NCBI GenBank assembly: GCA_000226015.1
Contig: JH153021.1
Location: 47,925 to 83,196 of the forward strand
Direction of reading: 5' to 3'
Length of the DNA stretch: 35,272 nt
Origin: Mnemiopsis leidyi
Lineage: Eukaryota; Ctenophora; Tentaculata; Lobata; Bolinopsidae
Shown: positions 23,801-34,216 of the stretch, piece by piece
How the letters are laid out: every line of letters begins with the position of its first letter
How positions within the stretch are numbered: position 1 is the stretch's first letter
Notes under the pieces: model-generated
Seen by the model: the letters and a program-made list of their open reading frames with translations, nothing else
Told to the model about the DNA's origin: nothing
The model's database searches: none
Position numbers and translations under genes: made by a program

Positions 23801-25213
23801 ATCAAGAAGCAAAATTCTGTCAATCTGTCATGAAATTTATTCATAAACTTCTAGATTTATTCATAAACTTCAAGATAAGTTGAAACCTGTAAACTTACCG
23901 AAAGAATCGCAAAAAATCGTTGGGGATGAAAACTTCTAATAATTTAAGGGAGTATGAATACAGCCACCATACTGAGTGTACTTTAGCAAACTTGTATACG
24001 ACTTCTATGTTTGCACTGAAAACTCAAGCGTAGTAGAGAAAATTGTACAATTTTCTTTCTGATTATATAAAGAAAAATGAACCTCTGAGATTAAGTCAAG
24101 GTATTTTCAAGGGCAAAACCTTTTTTTTACCTGTTGATAGAAAGAACACCCGTGTAAAAACTCTTGATTATGTCTCTCACAACTTCCTGATCTTCTGTGT
24201 AGTCCAGCAAGTCCAACGTTAGTCGTCCCTAAGAGATATTAGAATTGCAGAAAAAGAAAAGAACTCAAATCAACTGAAAATGTTATTAACTTTCACATTC
24301 ATCCACAATTTCTTTAATAGCCTAATGCATGTTTTGATAGCCTAACATACATGTTTAAAAAATACATTAAAAACATAAAAGCAACCAAAAAAACCAAAAA
24401 CAACCAAAAGAATCCAGTAGTAACCTCTATGTTGTGGAGTGATTCTGTTTGATTACGTAAAAGTTTACTGTTCACATCTAAAATCAATCTATGCACGTAG
24501 ATCCGGTCGTTCCCCAAAAACACAACGACATCACTCGAGTTCTCGTCGTTGAACAAACGTCTGAATGACGTCACAATTTGAAGTTTCCAAGCTTCGTGAC
24601 ACTGAACGGGGGGACAAGCTGTTCTTGGTGATGGTGTAATGGTTTCCGAGGTAGCTTGTTGAGAAGTCTGGCTTGTAGTGGTCTTCAGAGTCTGGCTCTG
24701 ACTTGCTGCTAGCTGTATAGGTTTTCCATGACATGTCCGATTGTTCCGAGTCAGACTTTCCTGACCTGGTTTGGTTTCAGTGTTCCGTATTTGACAAGGA
24801 CCTTGTTTTTCTGTTGAACTTGGAGTTGATGGGACGTTACTTAAAGGGTTACTGGGTTTTCTCTGGGTACACTTGATCTCGGAAGGAATAGGATCACTGG
24901 TGGGTGGTGTCCCTTTTTGAAATCCATCTTTGGATTGTTTGGCTGACTGTTTTGCAGGACCGGAAGAGTTGGATTTTGTGACGTCATCAGGTCTTCCTCT
25001 GTCTGGATCTAAAGCTCTGAAAGAGTTTTGCCCGGGAATCTGCACTATCTCTGATTCTTTAGGTCGAGCTGATTTCTTCTTGGACGATTTTTTACTAGGC
25101 AGTTTTACAGGTGTATCTGCGGTCAACATCCCAGCAATTTTAACGAAACTTCCAATAACAAGCCTAGCAAACACGTGAAGATAGGACGAAAACAAACTGC
25201 ATAAAATCAACAT
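20896..25213 (-). CDS. BTB-BACK domain protein with a second BACK-like region
   Basis: Seven exons, in transcription order: 25213-24425, 24228-24131, 23712-23547, 23217-23120, 22785-22509, 21983-21695 and 21410-20896 (or to 20925 if spliced onward). Phases agree at every junction; the 21983 acceptor is the least certain. The first ~210 residues are low-complexity (Ser/Thr/Pro/Gln/Lys). The BTB domain follows, with SSDVVVFLGNDRIYVHRLIL, then DYTEDQEVVRDIIKSFYTG, then LAIKLRCEKLKELC. A BACK domain contains LLAADDLCIEES, VFYYVSRWYEFD and LLMNVRYHLL. After a linker, a second helical set (NITSLLQTYSVTKHLNILKL, FLLVECAMRWSEHHPSD, LLQTICYHNIP) repeats the BACK pattern without a BTB fold I can see. 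The last ~100 residues are not recognised. Such proteins often act as cullin-3 adaptors or scaffolds. The start could be 25213 (hydrophobic lead) or the ATG giving MLTADTP about 28 codons later. The closest named homologue is uncertain. Confidence 0.85.
22136..22498. repeat. 27 bp minisatellite in an intron of the BTB gene, ~13 copies
   Basis: Units of the form aagtaactgataccccagc + tagtaact repeat about 13 times with 1-5 substitutions each. The array fills most of the intron between exons 22785-22509 and 21983-21695. It ends within about 11 bases of the minus-strand splice donor (GTTAGT at 22508-22503). On the transcribed strand every unit contains GTTACT- or GTTAGT-like donor resemblance and a CTAG/AGCTGG core. 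Confidence 0.93.
23829..23871. repeat. Short direct duplication
   Basis: 'atttattcataaacttc' occurs twice, separated by 'tag', in an intron of the BTB gene. Confidence 0.8.
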
Positions 25214-25324
25214 GGGATTTAAACGGGTGGGGAGACCGTCACAGGAATATGGACAGTCAAATATGTTCGACCTAGGGGTAAGGTTGTTGAATTTTGGCAG
25301 GTAAATAAGGTGCCGGAGAACCAC

Positions 25325-26185
25325 TTAGAACAACTGTTCAGTTCACGTGATACTGGCAGTGAAATTGAGATGAGCATCCTCAAAACTTTGTTTTACAAGA
25401 TTTAACAAGAATTGCGGCCGCTTTAATTGTGTCAGGCGACCGCTAAATTTCCCGTATCATGCCGTCGCTTATTGTCATTAAACTTTGCGAAATGAGGAAT
25501 GAAAAAAAGACAACCTCGTACCAGACATAACTTCGGTTAGTTCTAATTGTTGTTCTGCATCGGTACGTGTACGTGTAAATGCAGACGCGCGAGTTAATGC
25601 AGCCGTTTGATGCAGCCTGAGCCATGTTTGAAAATTTGCACGCACAAAGCTAAGTTTGAACACAATTGCGCGTTCTTTGCATAGTTTGTTTCAAATATCT
25701 TAAAACTCTACATGACGTCGTCATTATTGCATTGTATGTGCTGCCTTCATAATTTATTCATACTGCGTTGTTTTTATGCTTATGGTGTTTCATGAATTAG
25801 TCCTTCAAAAGATTTGTTTGGAGCTGGGATTAAAATCGTCTTACATTCATTTCTTAATCTGTCATTCGACACAAGTCAATTAAACTTAAGTTTAAAAGAA
25901 TTTGATCGACTTTACTCTTACTTGTTATTGTTTGATCGTACATCTTGTTGCAGTTGTTGCTGGTTGCAAGGCAATTATGTATACATTTCATGATGCATAT
26001 GTGAAATCCATTATGTGGCGTCAGGCAGTTAAAACCTATAATCGTATTTGTATACATAATTAAGTTTGATAAAGGAGCGTGCGCGCGGACGTGCGCGCAG
26101 ACGTACAGACGGATGGACACTTTTTGAGCTAATATTCCAAAATACCCCGATTTATGCTGTCGATCGCCAACCCTTGTTTTGTACT
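25325..26185. other. Upstream region of the BTB gene, no gene recognised
   Basis: It should hold the BTB promoter. A CRE-like TGACGTCG lies at about 25713-25720, and a purine-pyrimidine alternating stretch (gcgtgcgcgcggacgtgcgcgc) at about 26077-26098. The open frame at 25854-26246 minus has no known domain and overlaps repeats. Confidence 0.4.
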
Positions 26186-26205
26186 TTTTGTGCACGTGCA
26201 CAAAA
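26186..26205. repeat. Perfect 20 bp palindrome with a central CACGTG
   Basis: ttttgtgcacgtgcacaaaa reads the same on both strands. It may be a transcription factor site or the end of a repeat. Confidence 0.9.
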
Positions 26206-26217
26206 CGTATCAAAACA

Positions 26218-26256
26218 ATCTTGCCATTTGGGCCCTTCGGGCCCAAATGGCAAGAT
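26218..26256. repeat. Perfect hairpin, 18 bp arms, 3 nt loop
   Basis: The left arm (atcttgccatttgggccc) and its exact complement are separated by ttc. The GC-rich top (gggccc-ttc-gggccc) would make a very stable stem. It is 12 bases from the 20 bp palindrome and just left of the Penelope-like fragment. No U-run follows that would suggest a Pol III terminator or a bacterial-type terminator. Confidence 0.92.
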
Positions 26257-26559
26257 ACGGGAAAAAATTACTACAAATCCTGACTCAGCCGAATGACCGA
26301 GAAACTGTGATTGAGGGTCAAATGAGGAGGGTCTTCGTAAAAAGATCTAGAATCTACCAGGAGCCACTTCAGTGTAATTGTAAAAGCCTTGGTACAGGTG
26401 TAACAAAAACATTTATTGTAACGAGCATATGTTATATTATAAATTGAATCTAAACTTGCACCCAGGCTTTAACGGTTGTACTGAGAGGGCAACATGAGAT
26501 TGTAGATCTTTTTGTGGAGTCCCTCCTATATGATTCTCGATCACATATTCCCGATCAGT

Positions 26560-26730
26560 TGGCTAAGAAAAACGGGAACATCACTGAGGAACAAATTGGC
26601 CAAAGCAAACAATTTCGCCAATGATCTCACTCAACCACACACATAACCATGTGGAAGTACCCACTGTGGTACATGCAATATCATATCCACAGACCCATCA
26701 GTGACAGTAAACTGTAAACGTGTTATATAG
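26560..26730 (+). pseudogene. Penelope-like element fragment: region just before the GIY-YIG endonuclease
   Basis: The plus-strand frame gives WLRKTGTSLRNKLAKANNF, then an in-frame stop, then PCGSTHCGTCNIISTDPSVT. The string of 'LR..L..A..' followed by CG...C.TC..I is the conserved linker preceding the GIY-YIG nuclease in Penelope-like retroelements. Stop codons show it is dead. No reverse transcriptase motif is visible upstream, so the copy is 5' truncated or rearranged. Its continuation is found at 28478. Confidence 0.65.
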
Positions 26731-27188
26731 AACCCAGTCACTGGGCACTATTATGCTACCATAGTTTGTTGGTTTGTATGTAGACAAGTGAAACAGAAAT
26801 ACTACATTAGATTGTAAACAAAACAGTAATCAAATAAGCAATATACAGCTATCAGAAAATACTAAATACAAACTCACGTAAAAGAGTCACACACTACTAT
26901 GTACTACACTAAAAACTACGAACTACTACAACTGAACTAAAGTAAACACGAACTAACTAAAGGGCGAAACTGGAAACTCTACTCTGAAGCTCTAAACTCG
27001 GTGTGAATGTGTGTGTGATTCAATTATCAATAAACAGTAACTGTACAACTAAACCTTTTGTATAAACATTTCATAAGTTGGTAATATCAAATCGTCTCTT
27101 CCATACATAAATAACACTGTATAAAAAAATTCGTCATACGTGTCTTTTAACTTTAACTTCAAATCGGTTAACGGGCGATGCGCGTGTT
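26731..27188. other. AT-rich spacer within the split Penelope-like copy
   Basis: Contains runs of 'actac/actaaa' and no open frame that I recognise. It marks the left part of the material separating the two Penelope-like pieces. Confidence 0.5.
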
Positions 27189-27268
27189 GTCGAGATGTTA
27201 CCCGACCCGCGCGCGGCTCGCAGTTTTCTGCTCTCCTCGTTAGAACGTTAGACGGATATCATCTCGTC
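27189..27268 (+). mobile_element. Tiny GC-rich inverted-repeat element, copy A
   Basis: It starts gtcgagatgttacccgaccc and ends gacggatatcatctcgtc, so its own ends are imperfect inverted repeats of about 15 bp. The interior holds gcgcgcggctcgcag and gttagaacgtta. Compared with copy B (27616-27679, reverse orientation), it carries a 16 bp insertion (about ttctgctctcctcgtt). The size and structure suggest a miniature element or the terminal module of a larger one. Confidence 0.75.
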
Positions 27269-27487
27269 AGTGCGCGTGATGGTCGCGACAGTAGGTTATC
27301 AACCTACAATTTTCACACACAACAAGAGTCACAGTAATTACACAAGTATACAATTCTTTAAAAAAGACTACTCCAAACTAATAACATAAACTTCCTAACT
27401 TACTAAAACTATAAAACACTTCGATCGAGCGGATTCCTATATTACCGAATTCAATAAATGATAAATTTCGCCTAAACTATTAACTTG

Positions 27488-27530
27488 CGTTGCGTTGCGG
27501 CCCATTTTCAATTTTTAAATACGGCACGGG
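27488..27530 (-). mobile_element. Short LINE-end-like motif, copy 1
   Basis: Reads on the minus strand as attgaaaatgggccgcaacg, closely matching attaaaaatgggccgcaacg at 27954-27985. The translated 'KIENGPQR' resembles the 'GP..WN' end block of LINE ORF2 proteins. Confidence 0.45.
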
Positions 27531-27615
27531 GCGGCAGCAGCAGGTCAGGCAACGTCTGACAACTATTTACCATTAACAATTAAGACCTGCTTTTGCTATC
27601 CTCTGTAGTTTGCTT

Positions 27616-27679
27616 GACGAGATGATATCCGTCTAACGTTCTAACTGCGAGCCGCGCGCGGGTCGGGTATCATCTCGAC
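27616..27679 (-). mobile_element. Tiny GC-rich inverted-repeat element, copy B
   Basis: A 64 bp unit from gacgagatgatatccg to cgggtatcatctcgac. It is the reverse complement of copy A apart from the latter's 16 bp insertion and about two substitutions. With copy A it makes a large inverted repeat with a ~350 bp spacer. Confidence 0.75.
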
Positions 27680-27953
27680 AATAGTTTGCTAAACACGTAT
27701 ATCCCTGTGCGAGCTTAGCGCGAAAGTGCTTTAACCAAAGCCTAGCCCTATTGCGCGCGCGCCACCAGAGCTGAGGTGTATACGTGTAGCAGCAGAGGCG
27801 TAGCAGCAGCCACGCGCAGTGTAAGCACCTGGTTACAGGTTAGGTGAAGCTGAATCGCGAAATTAGAACAGACACGCGACGCAAAAACTCCCGATAGTGC
27901 GCGCGTAGAGCGAGCCCCAGGGCTATGTTGGTTTAGCAATCACAAATCATTTG

Positions 27954-28310
27954 CTTTGCGTTGCGGCCCATTTTTAATTTTCAGCTTCGCTGCCGCGCAG
28001 TTTGAGTGCAGGGAGGAAATAAGAAAAGTTCTTCACCAGGTCTATTTGACAAACTAAATAGTTCATAAAGCGAAAGCGGAGTTCTGTATTTCAACACCTT
28101 TAATAGCTTGTTACAGAAGTGGCAGCTATAAATGTTATGCAAAGTCAAAAGCGAGTGTTTGGCAAATAAAGATTTTGTGTGTTCTCTTTCAAAGATTTCC
28201 TTTGAAATAATTACCAACTTGCAGGCAGTGCAAGAAAACGAGGAATATGTGGGCCTTGTCCCCAATAACTGGCGCAGGATAATATTTCTCCCATACGGCA
28301 TAGTCCCTTC
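27954..28310 (-). mobile_element. LINE ORF2 C-terminal remnant
   Basis: The minus frame from about 28301 contains REHTKSLFAKHSLLTLHNIY, then FCNKLLKVLKYRTPLSLYEL and, further on, QTARQRS. After a one-base shift it continues with KLKIKNGPQRKAND. The order 'HT..LF....iLtl.iY....f..k', proline-leucine, a basic stretch and a final 'GP..W/K.N' block is characteristic of the region after the reverse transcriptase domain in CR1/L2/Jockey-type LINEs. The catalytic YADD region is absent, and the frame breaks near 27985. It lies between the two Penelope-like pieces, on the opposite strand. Confidence 0.6.
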
Positions 28311-28477
28311 ATCATCATGTCATATTGTCATTGCTACAATGTGAATTAAAACTGTAATTTAGTTGTAGTTATACTATTTTTATACTTTTAAAAAAAAAAC
28401 TATCATTATTCATCTTAACTCAGGTATCTAATCTTCAAATTACATTTACAATGTGATCTGATAAGGTCGTACAGAAA

Positions 28478-28782
28478 GAACAGCATGCCAAATCAGTATC
28501 TGGTAGCTGCATAAGTTATAACGTGGTGAACCTGTTTGAATGTCAACTGTGCAATATGTATTTTGTAGGAAGGATAGTACAAACCCTCAGGGCTAGGGTA
28601 AATGAACATCGTCACATTTCTACTAACTCATATAAGATCTCTCATTCACACTGGAAGACTATGATGATGAATTCAGTCTTGGAAGGCACCTAGTGGAGTG
28701 CCGTAGTTTAAGAAGAGGTGAGGATCTTAACCAGTCTTATAAAGTCTTCATCATATGCAACAGCAGACTCCAGCTCCCGTGA
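28478..28782 (+). pseudogene. Penelope-like element fragment: GIY-YIG endonuclease
   Basis: The frame SCISYNVVNLFECQLC, then NMYFVGRIVQTLRARVNEHR, matches the core of the GIY-YIG nuclease of Penelope-like elements: 'C.s.NVvyli.C..C...YVG.t.q.lr.R...H'. The catalytic tyrosine of the first motif is changed (NLF for the usual vY), the second motif is YFVG, and the arginine of the next helix is present. A frame shift near 28667 leads to FSLGRHLVECRSLRRGED, the usual later 'HF..C' segment, ending at a TGA at 28780. Together with 26560-26730 it makes one interrupted copy. Confidence 0.75.
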
Positions 28783-28789
28783 TACACAC

Positions 28790-29524
28790 AATGATATCTG
28801 AAAGTTTGCTTTCATGTTTTTGGAATTAACAAAATCCATCATCCGGATCTCTACAGAACCAACTCCTCTATAAATGTATTATATTTGTTGTGTTGAAATA
28901 GTTTAAAACTAAATAAAACTGTATAAAAATTCAAACTTGTCTTTTCCTGAAACTTGTCTTTTCCTGAATAAAAACTAAATGAACGCACTAACTAAAAGCC
29001 AGTCCAAGCTCAGAAACCTGAATATGTCTCCTTGATACGTTTGTAGTGCATTGAGATCTGGAAAGTAAGCAACCCAAGGATATCTTGGCAACTCAAAACA
29101 ATCTTGGGGAAGCAGGACTAATTGCTTACAACTAAGCTAAAAGAAGAAATTCTGACAGGTCGCCAGCTTGCTCACAGGGGACATGTCGAATTTCAGGCTG
29201 TGTGTGCATACAGGGGCTATACTAGTTCAGCAAGGGTTGTACTGGTTAAGCAATCTCAATGCTCAACCACAATAAAGATAGCTTCACCTGTGGATTGTGC
29301 ATGCATGCATGACAATTCACTTTGCCTTTAACTTTTCAGTTTTCTGCATCTCTTTCAGTTCAAGAGGTGTGTTATGAAGTGTAGTTTCGCCCCAAAAGGG
29401 TAAGCCTGAATTGAACAAATTACAATGCCAGGCTTTTTTTGTAGGCCCCCTTAAAATATGTTTCTGTAAATTATAATGTCATATTAGCACGAAGATGTGA
29501 CAAGATGTAACTAGTGCATGAAAA
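28790..29524. other. Upstream region of the TMC-like gene
   Basis: Contains a 17 bp tandem duplication at 28933-28966 and an open frame at 29122-29331 without known content. No clear core promoter is seen. Confidence 0.5.
28933..28966. repeat. 17 bp tandem duplication
   Basis: aaacttgtcttttcctg occurs twice without gap. Confidence 0.9.
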
Positions 29525-32500
29525 ATGGTGAGAAGAAACACAATAGAAGTTGACGATGCAGAGGACCTTGTGGATGATAATCTGGTAGATGAAGAACTTG
29601 AGATTCTTTTACGGGTGAAGTTTTGTTAAGATCTATCCGTTGTTGAGAATGTTTGCCAAACTTATGTCAGTCTCTTATGTTAAGGATAAGCCAGCCTGTT
29701 AGCTTTTGATTCTTTGAATTTGTCTGCTCCATTGCCATGTGCCTCAACAACCGGGTGATTTTGACAAAACTGTGATCCTGTGTTACCCTAAAGTGTGTAA
29801 TTATATGATGTTCCATTCATTTAAATTTTTAAATCGATCAAGGATTTTTTGAACCCACTCCATTCGTATGTCCAGGGACCTCAGAGAGGTCACCTACTTT
29901 CCCAATTAAGTTCATCCTACTTCCGTGGCAATTTATATAACATGATAGTATTGAAACATTGATCAATGTCTCATCAGGAGGAAGAAGCTACCACGGCAGC
30001 CGAAACAGCAATAGACAAGGAACGAAGTACAGTAGATGCTAATGCAGCTGTCCCTGCAACTGCACTTGCACCAAAAATGGTGTCTAGACAGACACAGACT
30101 GTAAGTCTGACCATTTCATCCAGAGACATGAAAGTGGATATGAATCAGCTACAAGTCCCAATGCAAGGACTTACCTCAGCTAGAACGTTAACTAGACAGC
30201 TGCGCACTGGGACCAAGCGAGGCACAATCAAGCGTACTACTCTACAGAAACCCGGTAAGATATTTTCTGATAGTTTTTCTGGATTTTTGAGTTTTTGATG
30301 TAATTGATTTGGTAAGACAGAACCTTCAAGTGTGCAAAAAATGAAAGTTTAATTTCAACAGCAATGCCAGTGGTGACAGATGAGGATGAGGAGGAAGAGG
30401 ATACTTTCCATAAGATGGAGGCCGGACTTTCAGATAACAGGTACTGTGTTTGTACTGCAGCCTCTAGAACGGCTGCTTTAATGAGAATTAGCTTACGTCA
30501 ACTTAAAAATAAATTAAAGGCATTCCAAGTGTATCTAAGGTATAATTATGAATTATCATGTATTTAGGTAGGTATTTGTTTAGTTTTCCAATGCTATCCG
30601 TAACTTCCCGGACAAATGCCTCCCATGTTACTTTACATGTCTAAATGTTAACATGCTAGATTTATGCTGAACTTGGTAACCAAAATGCATGGCAATTGAC
30701 CATTCTATCGATTAAAATTAAGCAAAAATGAACATGATAGTATTCCAATAGTTTTAAATGCTGTTATGTCAATCATTCTGAACTGGATATACATGTGCCT
30801 TACTGCCTTAGCCAACTATTTGGAAACTTTATGTGAAATTTCTGGTCCCGAGATTGTCCGAAATCCATGAATTCCAACTGATCTGATTTTTGAATGGTGG
30901 AGTATTTAGATAACTTACAAGTTACTCTTTTTAATGCTTTAATGCACCGCTAAAAAAGCACCTCTGAATGACAATCTCGGGTGCCTTCACTCAATCCTGA
31001 TCTCAAAATTTCTTATAACAATGCTGATCAATAATGTTTACATTGAATATGATACATATTATTGCTTGCTGATCTTTTTTTATCACATCACACAAATAGA
31101 TCCAAAGCTGGTGATGGTGTGTCTATCGACCTGAAGGCTAGCAGTGCTTCTAAACCTTCCCGGTCAATAGGGGGGATGGCTCAGCGGTTTAAAACCTTTA
31201 ACAGGAGCTTGTCCCGCACATTCACCCTGAATCGCCTCCGGCCAAAGAGTTCGCGAGAACGGTAGTAGATAGATATCTAGATACATATCTAGAAGCATTT
31301 TATAGTGCGTTTGTCGTTATCTGTGATGTTTATGTTGCATGAACCCCCGCTGGCTAACGAGCATTTAATGTTTTCCTCAAATCTGATCCTATCAAGACTT
31401 TAGACCGTAACAATAAGTAAAGCAATTGGGTTGCTGCTTTCCTTCCAAAACAAACTACTCGCCCCAACTTGATTGATACCGTTGCACTTCAATAATAACA
31501 TAGTGCAAACTATAGTGTACAACTTATCTTGTTATGAAATTGGCGATTCTTACTTGCAACTTTTCCATATCACGACTTCCTACCTGCCAAAAGTAGCAGC
31601 CCAATTTTCCCGAATATTCTCGCTGTTTTTTTCATATTTTGCATCCTGGCTGAAGCCTGTACCAGGCAAAACTTACTGGAGGTTTGATATCTACATTTGC
31701 GTCTTTCCTTTAGTAGCATGCATGTGTGAGGTTTTAACGTGCATCTTGCATGGCAGCATGTTTTACTTTTTAAATATTTTAGATTTTCTCGTGCCAATGT
31801 AAGCTCTACTTTATTTAAGTACATCTGAATTTCAGTTGCTTTAATTATTTTAATGTGTTAGTTAGTTAGTAAGTTAGCTAGGTGAAAAAGTGAGCATTGA
31901 AAGTCCGAAAAGCAGACGACAAATTACTATGAGTCAATTACAAGTCTTACGTCGCAGTGGAATTCTCAAACTTCACAAAGATTCTAAATCCTTAGCAGTA
32001 TTTTCAAAGCAAATCTTTCACTTTTGTTTTGCTATCGATGTAATAGCACAAACACTGCACCTGCATTACGACAAGAAACGTGTAAGAAAACCTAACCCTC
32101 CTTATAACACAGAATACGGCGAGATAACAAGCGAGCTCAGATGGGATGGTTCCAACTTCTAATCTACGATCTGAAGGTGGCTATAGAGCACCAGAAACAG
32201 GAGCGTTACGAGTTTCCCCTGTTTTTGAAGCAGATCAAGTCAATACAGGTAAGGGTTTAGTGGAGCTGTGAGTCTAATTTCTATTTGATGGATAGATTTT
32301 TTTTGAAAAAAAAGAAAAAAGAATACGACATGTCAGAAATTGAAATAACGATTTAAAACGCAGTTCAGTCAACAATGCAATAAGTTACTATGTACTTACT
32401 TCTGCTTCTTAAAGATTGATAATCTTTTCGTTCTAAACGTTTAAATTGTAGTAATCACTTATACTTTATAGCTTCATGACTATCGATGTAATTTATCGGT

Positions 32501-34216
32501 GTATGACGTCGTAAGTTTTAGGGGGAGAATGGCAATGCACTGACTACAGTCACAACACTGCTCATTAGTCATAACTGAACAACTAAACTGTTTAGGGTGA
32601 ACTAGGATCATCTACTGCCGCCCTCTTTCTCTTTGTTCGGTACCTCCTGATGATAAACATCGCGTCCGCCGTCTTCTGGATCGGACTTGTCGTTATACCT
32701 CAGGTAGACATGTTTGTTTTTTGATAATTACTCTTGAGATGTTGCCTGTATGAATGAAATCCTTAGACTGGGCTCCCAAGTCTTCATTTATTACCTTATA
32801 GAGAACGGTAATGGGGCTCAGGTGTCTCAAATATTCGAAGATTGTAAACCTTATTTCTCAAAATTTATTGGCCCTTCTTTACTGCTTTAGTTCTTGGAAC
32901 TAGGAACAATACATTAAGGAAAATTTGGTCTGAAATTTGAATCACATCCGAAGAAATACTGTTCTCTATATTAGCTGTCTTAATTAGAATGTGCTATAGA
33001 ACAATAACGGGTATTCAACTTAGGCAATTGATTTCGACTATGAAAGTCTAAGTGAAAACAGTGAACCGTTCACGGGGATACAACTATTCCTTGGAACTGG
33101 ACGTGTAGCAGAATCGTGGCTCTTTTTCAGTGGTAAAGTTTTCTGCTGTAACTTTTTCTACATTGTGAAGTGTAAAAATGTCAAATGATGTAAAATAATA
33201 CATTATTACTGATCAGGGTAGAGATGTTTGGGGGGCTGGGGGGGCTGGGGGGACTGGGAGTGTGTGCTGTGCAAGTTTTATATAACATATGACAGCAATC
33301 AAGCAATCGTGTGACAGCAATTGGCAATGAGAATTTAGATACGAGGTCAATCAATATCGATCATATCGTTTTTAAACAAAATTGAGAAAATTTTCCACTA
33401 GAATTGAAACTGATCGCTATATGCGTTTCAGGCTACGAGGAGAAAGTTAACGACGATTATCTAATGTACGTTGCGTATCTAATCATACACTTCACTTCAA
33501 TCCTCATCGTCTTCTTCGGGTTACTTCAGACAATCGGTAATGACGTCATCAGAGACGGTTCAAAGTCACGTGATCAAGTGAGATCCCTGGCAATGAACTT
33601 GTTTGCGTCGTGGGACTACAGCATTAATTCTCGGGATGCCATCGAGAAACAGCAAAAATCGACCGGCTCCAATTTCAAGGATTTACTGTGCGAGCTTACA
33701 AGCGCAAAGAAGGAGCGTACCCTCAGGGAACGTCGGATTATTCTAGCGCTGCGCATCCTTGCGTGGTTTATCTGGGCTATATTGATCGCGGGTGCCATTA
33801 CGGCCATCATCTTTGTGGTTGATCGTTCTGATTCTCAAGAAGGCGGTTTTTTCAATGTCTACGGACCGACCATCGCACTGACAGCCATCAACGCCGCCGT
33901 TCCGTTCTTGATGCAGCAACTCACCCTGATTGAGAACTACGACATAGGTCGGACAGAGCAGTACGTGACTCTGTCACGTGTCTACGTGATGAGGATGATC
34001 AGCCTCATCACCTTCATCATCACTCTGATCGATGCAGCTGATGAAACGGCGAGTTGTCCCCAGCTGTATTGGGGCCAGGAGTTCTACAAGCTCATCATAA
34101 TTAACACCCTGACTATGTGTGCTACACTGTCTAAATACCCTGCCTTCTACTACCTGCTGAACAAGAAGACGGAGGTGGATCTGCCCAGCACTCTCATGTC
34201 TCTTATCTACTTCCAG
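29525..34216 (+). CDS. Transmembrane channel-like (TMC) protein, 5' part (gene continues past the window)
   Basis: Exons: 29525-29614, 29978-30254, 30362-30440, 31100-31261, (one or more unresolved), 32141-32248, 32596-32703, 33024-33132 and 33432-34216, with GT-AG borders. The N-terminus is acidic (VDDAEDLVDDNLVDEELE), then Ser/Thr-rich, acidic again (DEDEEEEDTF) and basic before the membrane. The family features are WFQLLIYDLKVAIEHQ and a first membrane segment AALFLFVRYLLMIN (exons at 32141 and 32596), then GTGRVAESWLFFSGYEE. A second membrane segment YLMYVAYLIIHFTSILIVFF precedes FASWDYSI. More membrane segments follow the RERR turn. The conserved block CPQLYWGQEFYKLIII matches the TMC 'C..T..GQE.YkL' signature. 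TMC proteins are membrane proteins, some forming mechanosensory transduction channels. About half of the protein is visible. The subfamily (TMC1-3, 4-8) is not decided. ATG 29966 is an alternative start if the first exon is wrong. Confidence 0.88.
31895..32081 (+). other. Tentative extra TMC exon
   Basis: The exon ending at 31261 stops after two bases of a codon, but the exon at 32141 must begin on a whole codon, so at least one exon is missing between them. An open stretch ending at 32081 (donor GTAAGA) and starting after an AG at 31894, 31903 or 31912 would repair the frame. It encodes a basic segment including QLQVLRRSGILKLHKDS. The acceptor lacks a pyrimidine tract and the following intron would be only 59 bases, so this is weak. 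Confidence 0.25.
33230..33258 (+). other. G-quadruplex-capable tract in a TMC intron
   Basis: Four guanine runs (6, 7, 6 and 3 bases) separated by ct, ct and act lie on the coding strand in the intron between exons 33024-33132 and 33432-34216. Confidence 0.75.

Noticed and set aside
24930-25178. Plus-strand open frame opposite the low-complexity N-terminus of the BTB protein
   Set aside because: Shadow frame. The minus strand continues directly into the BTB domain.
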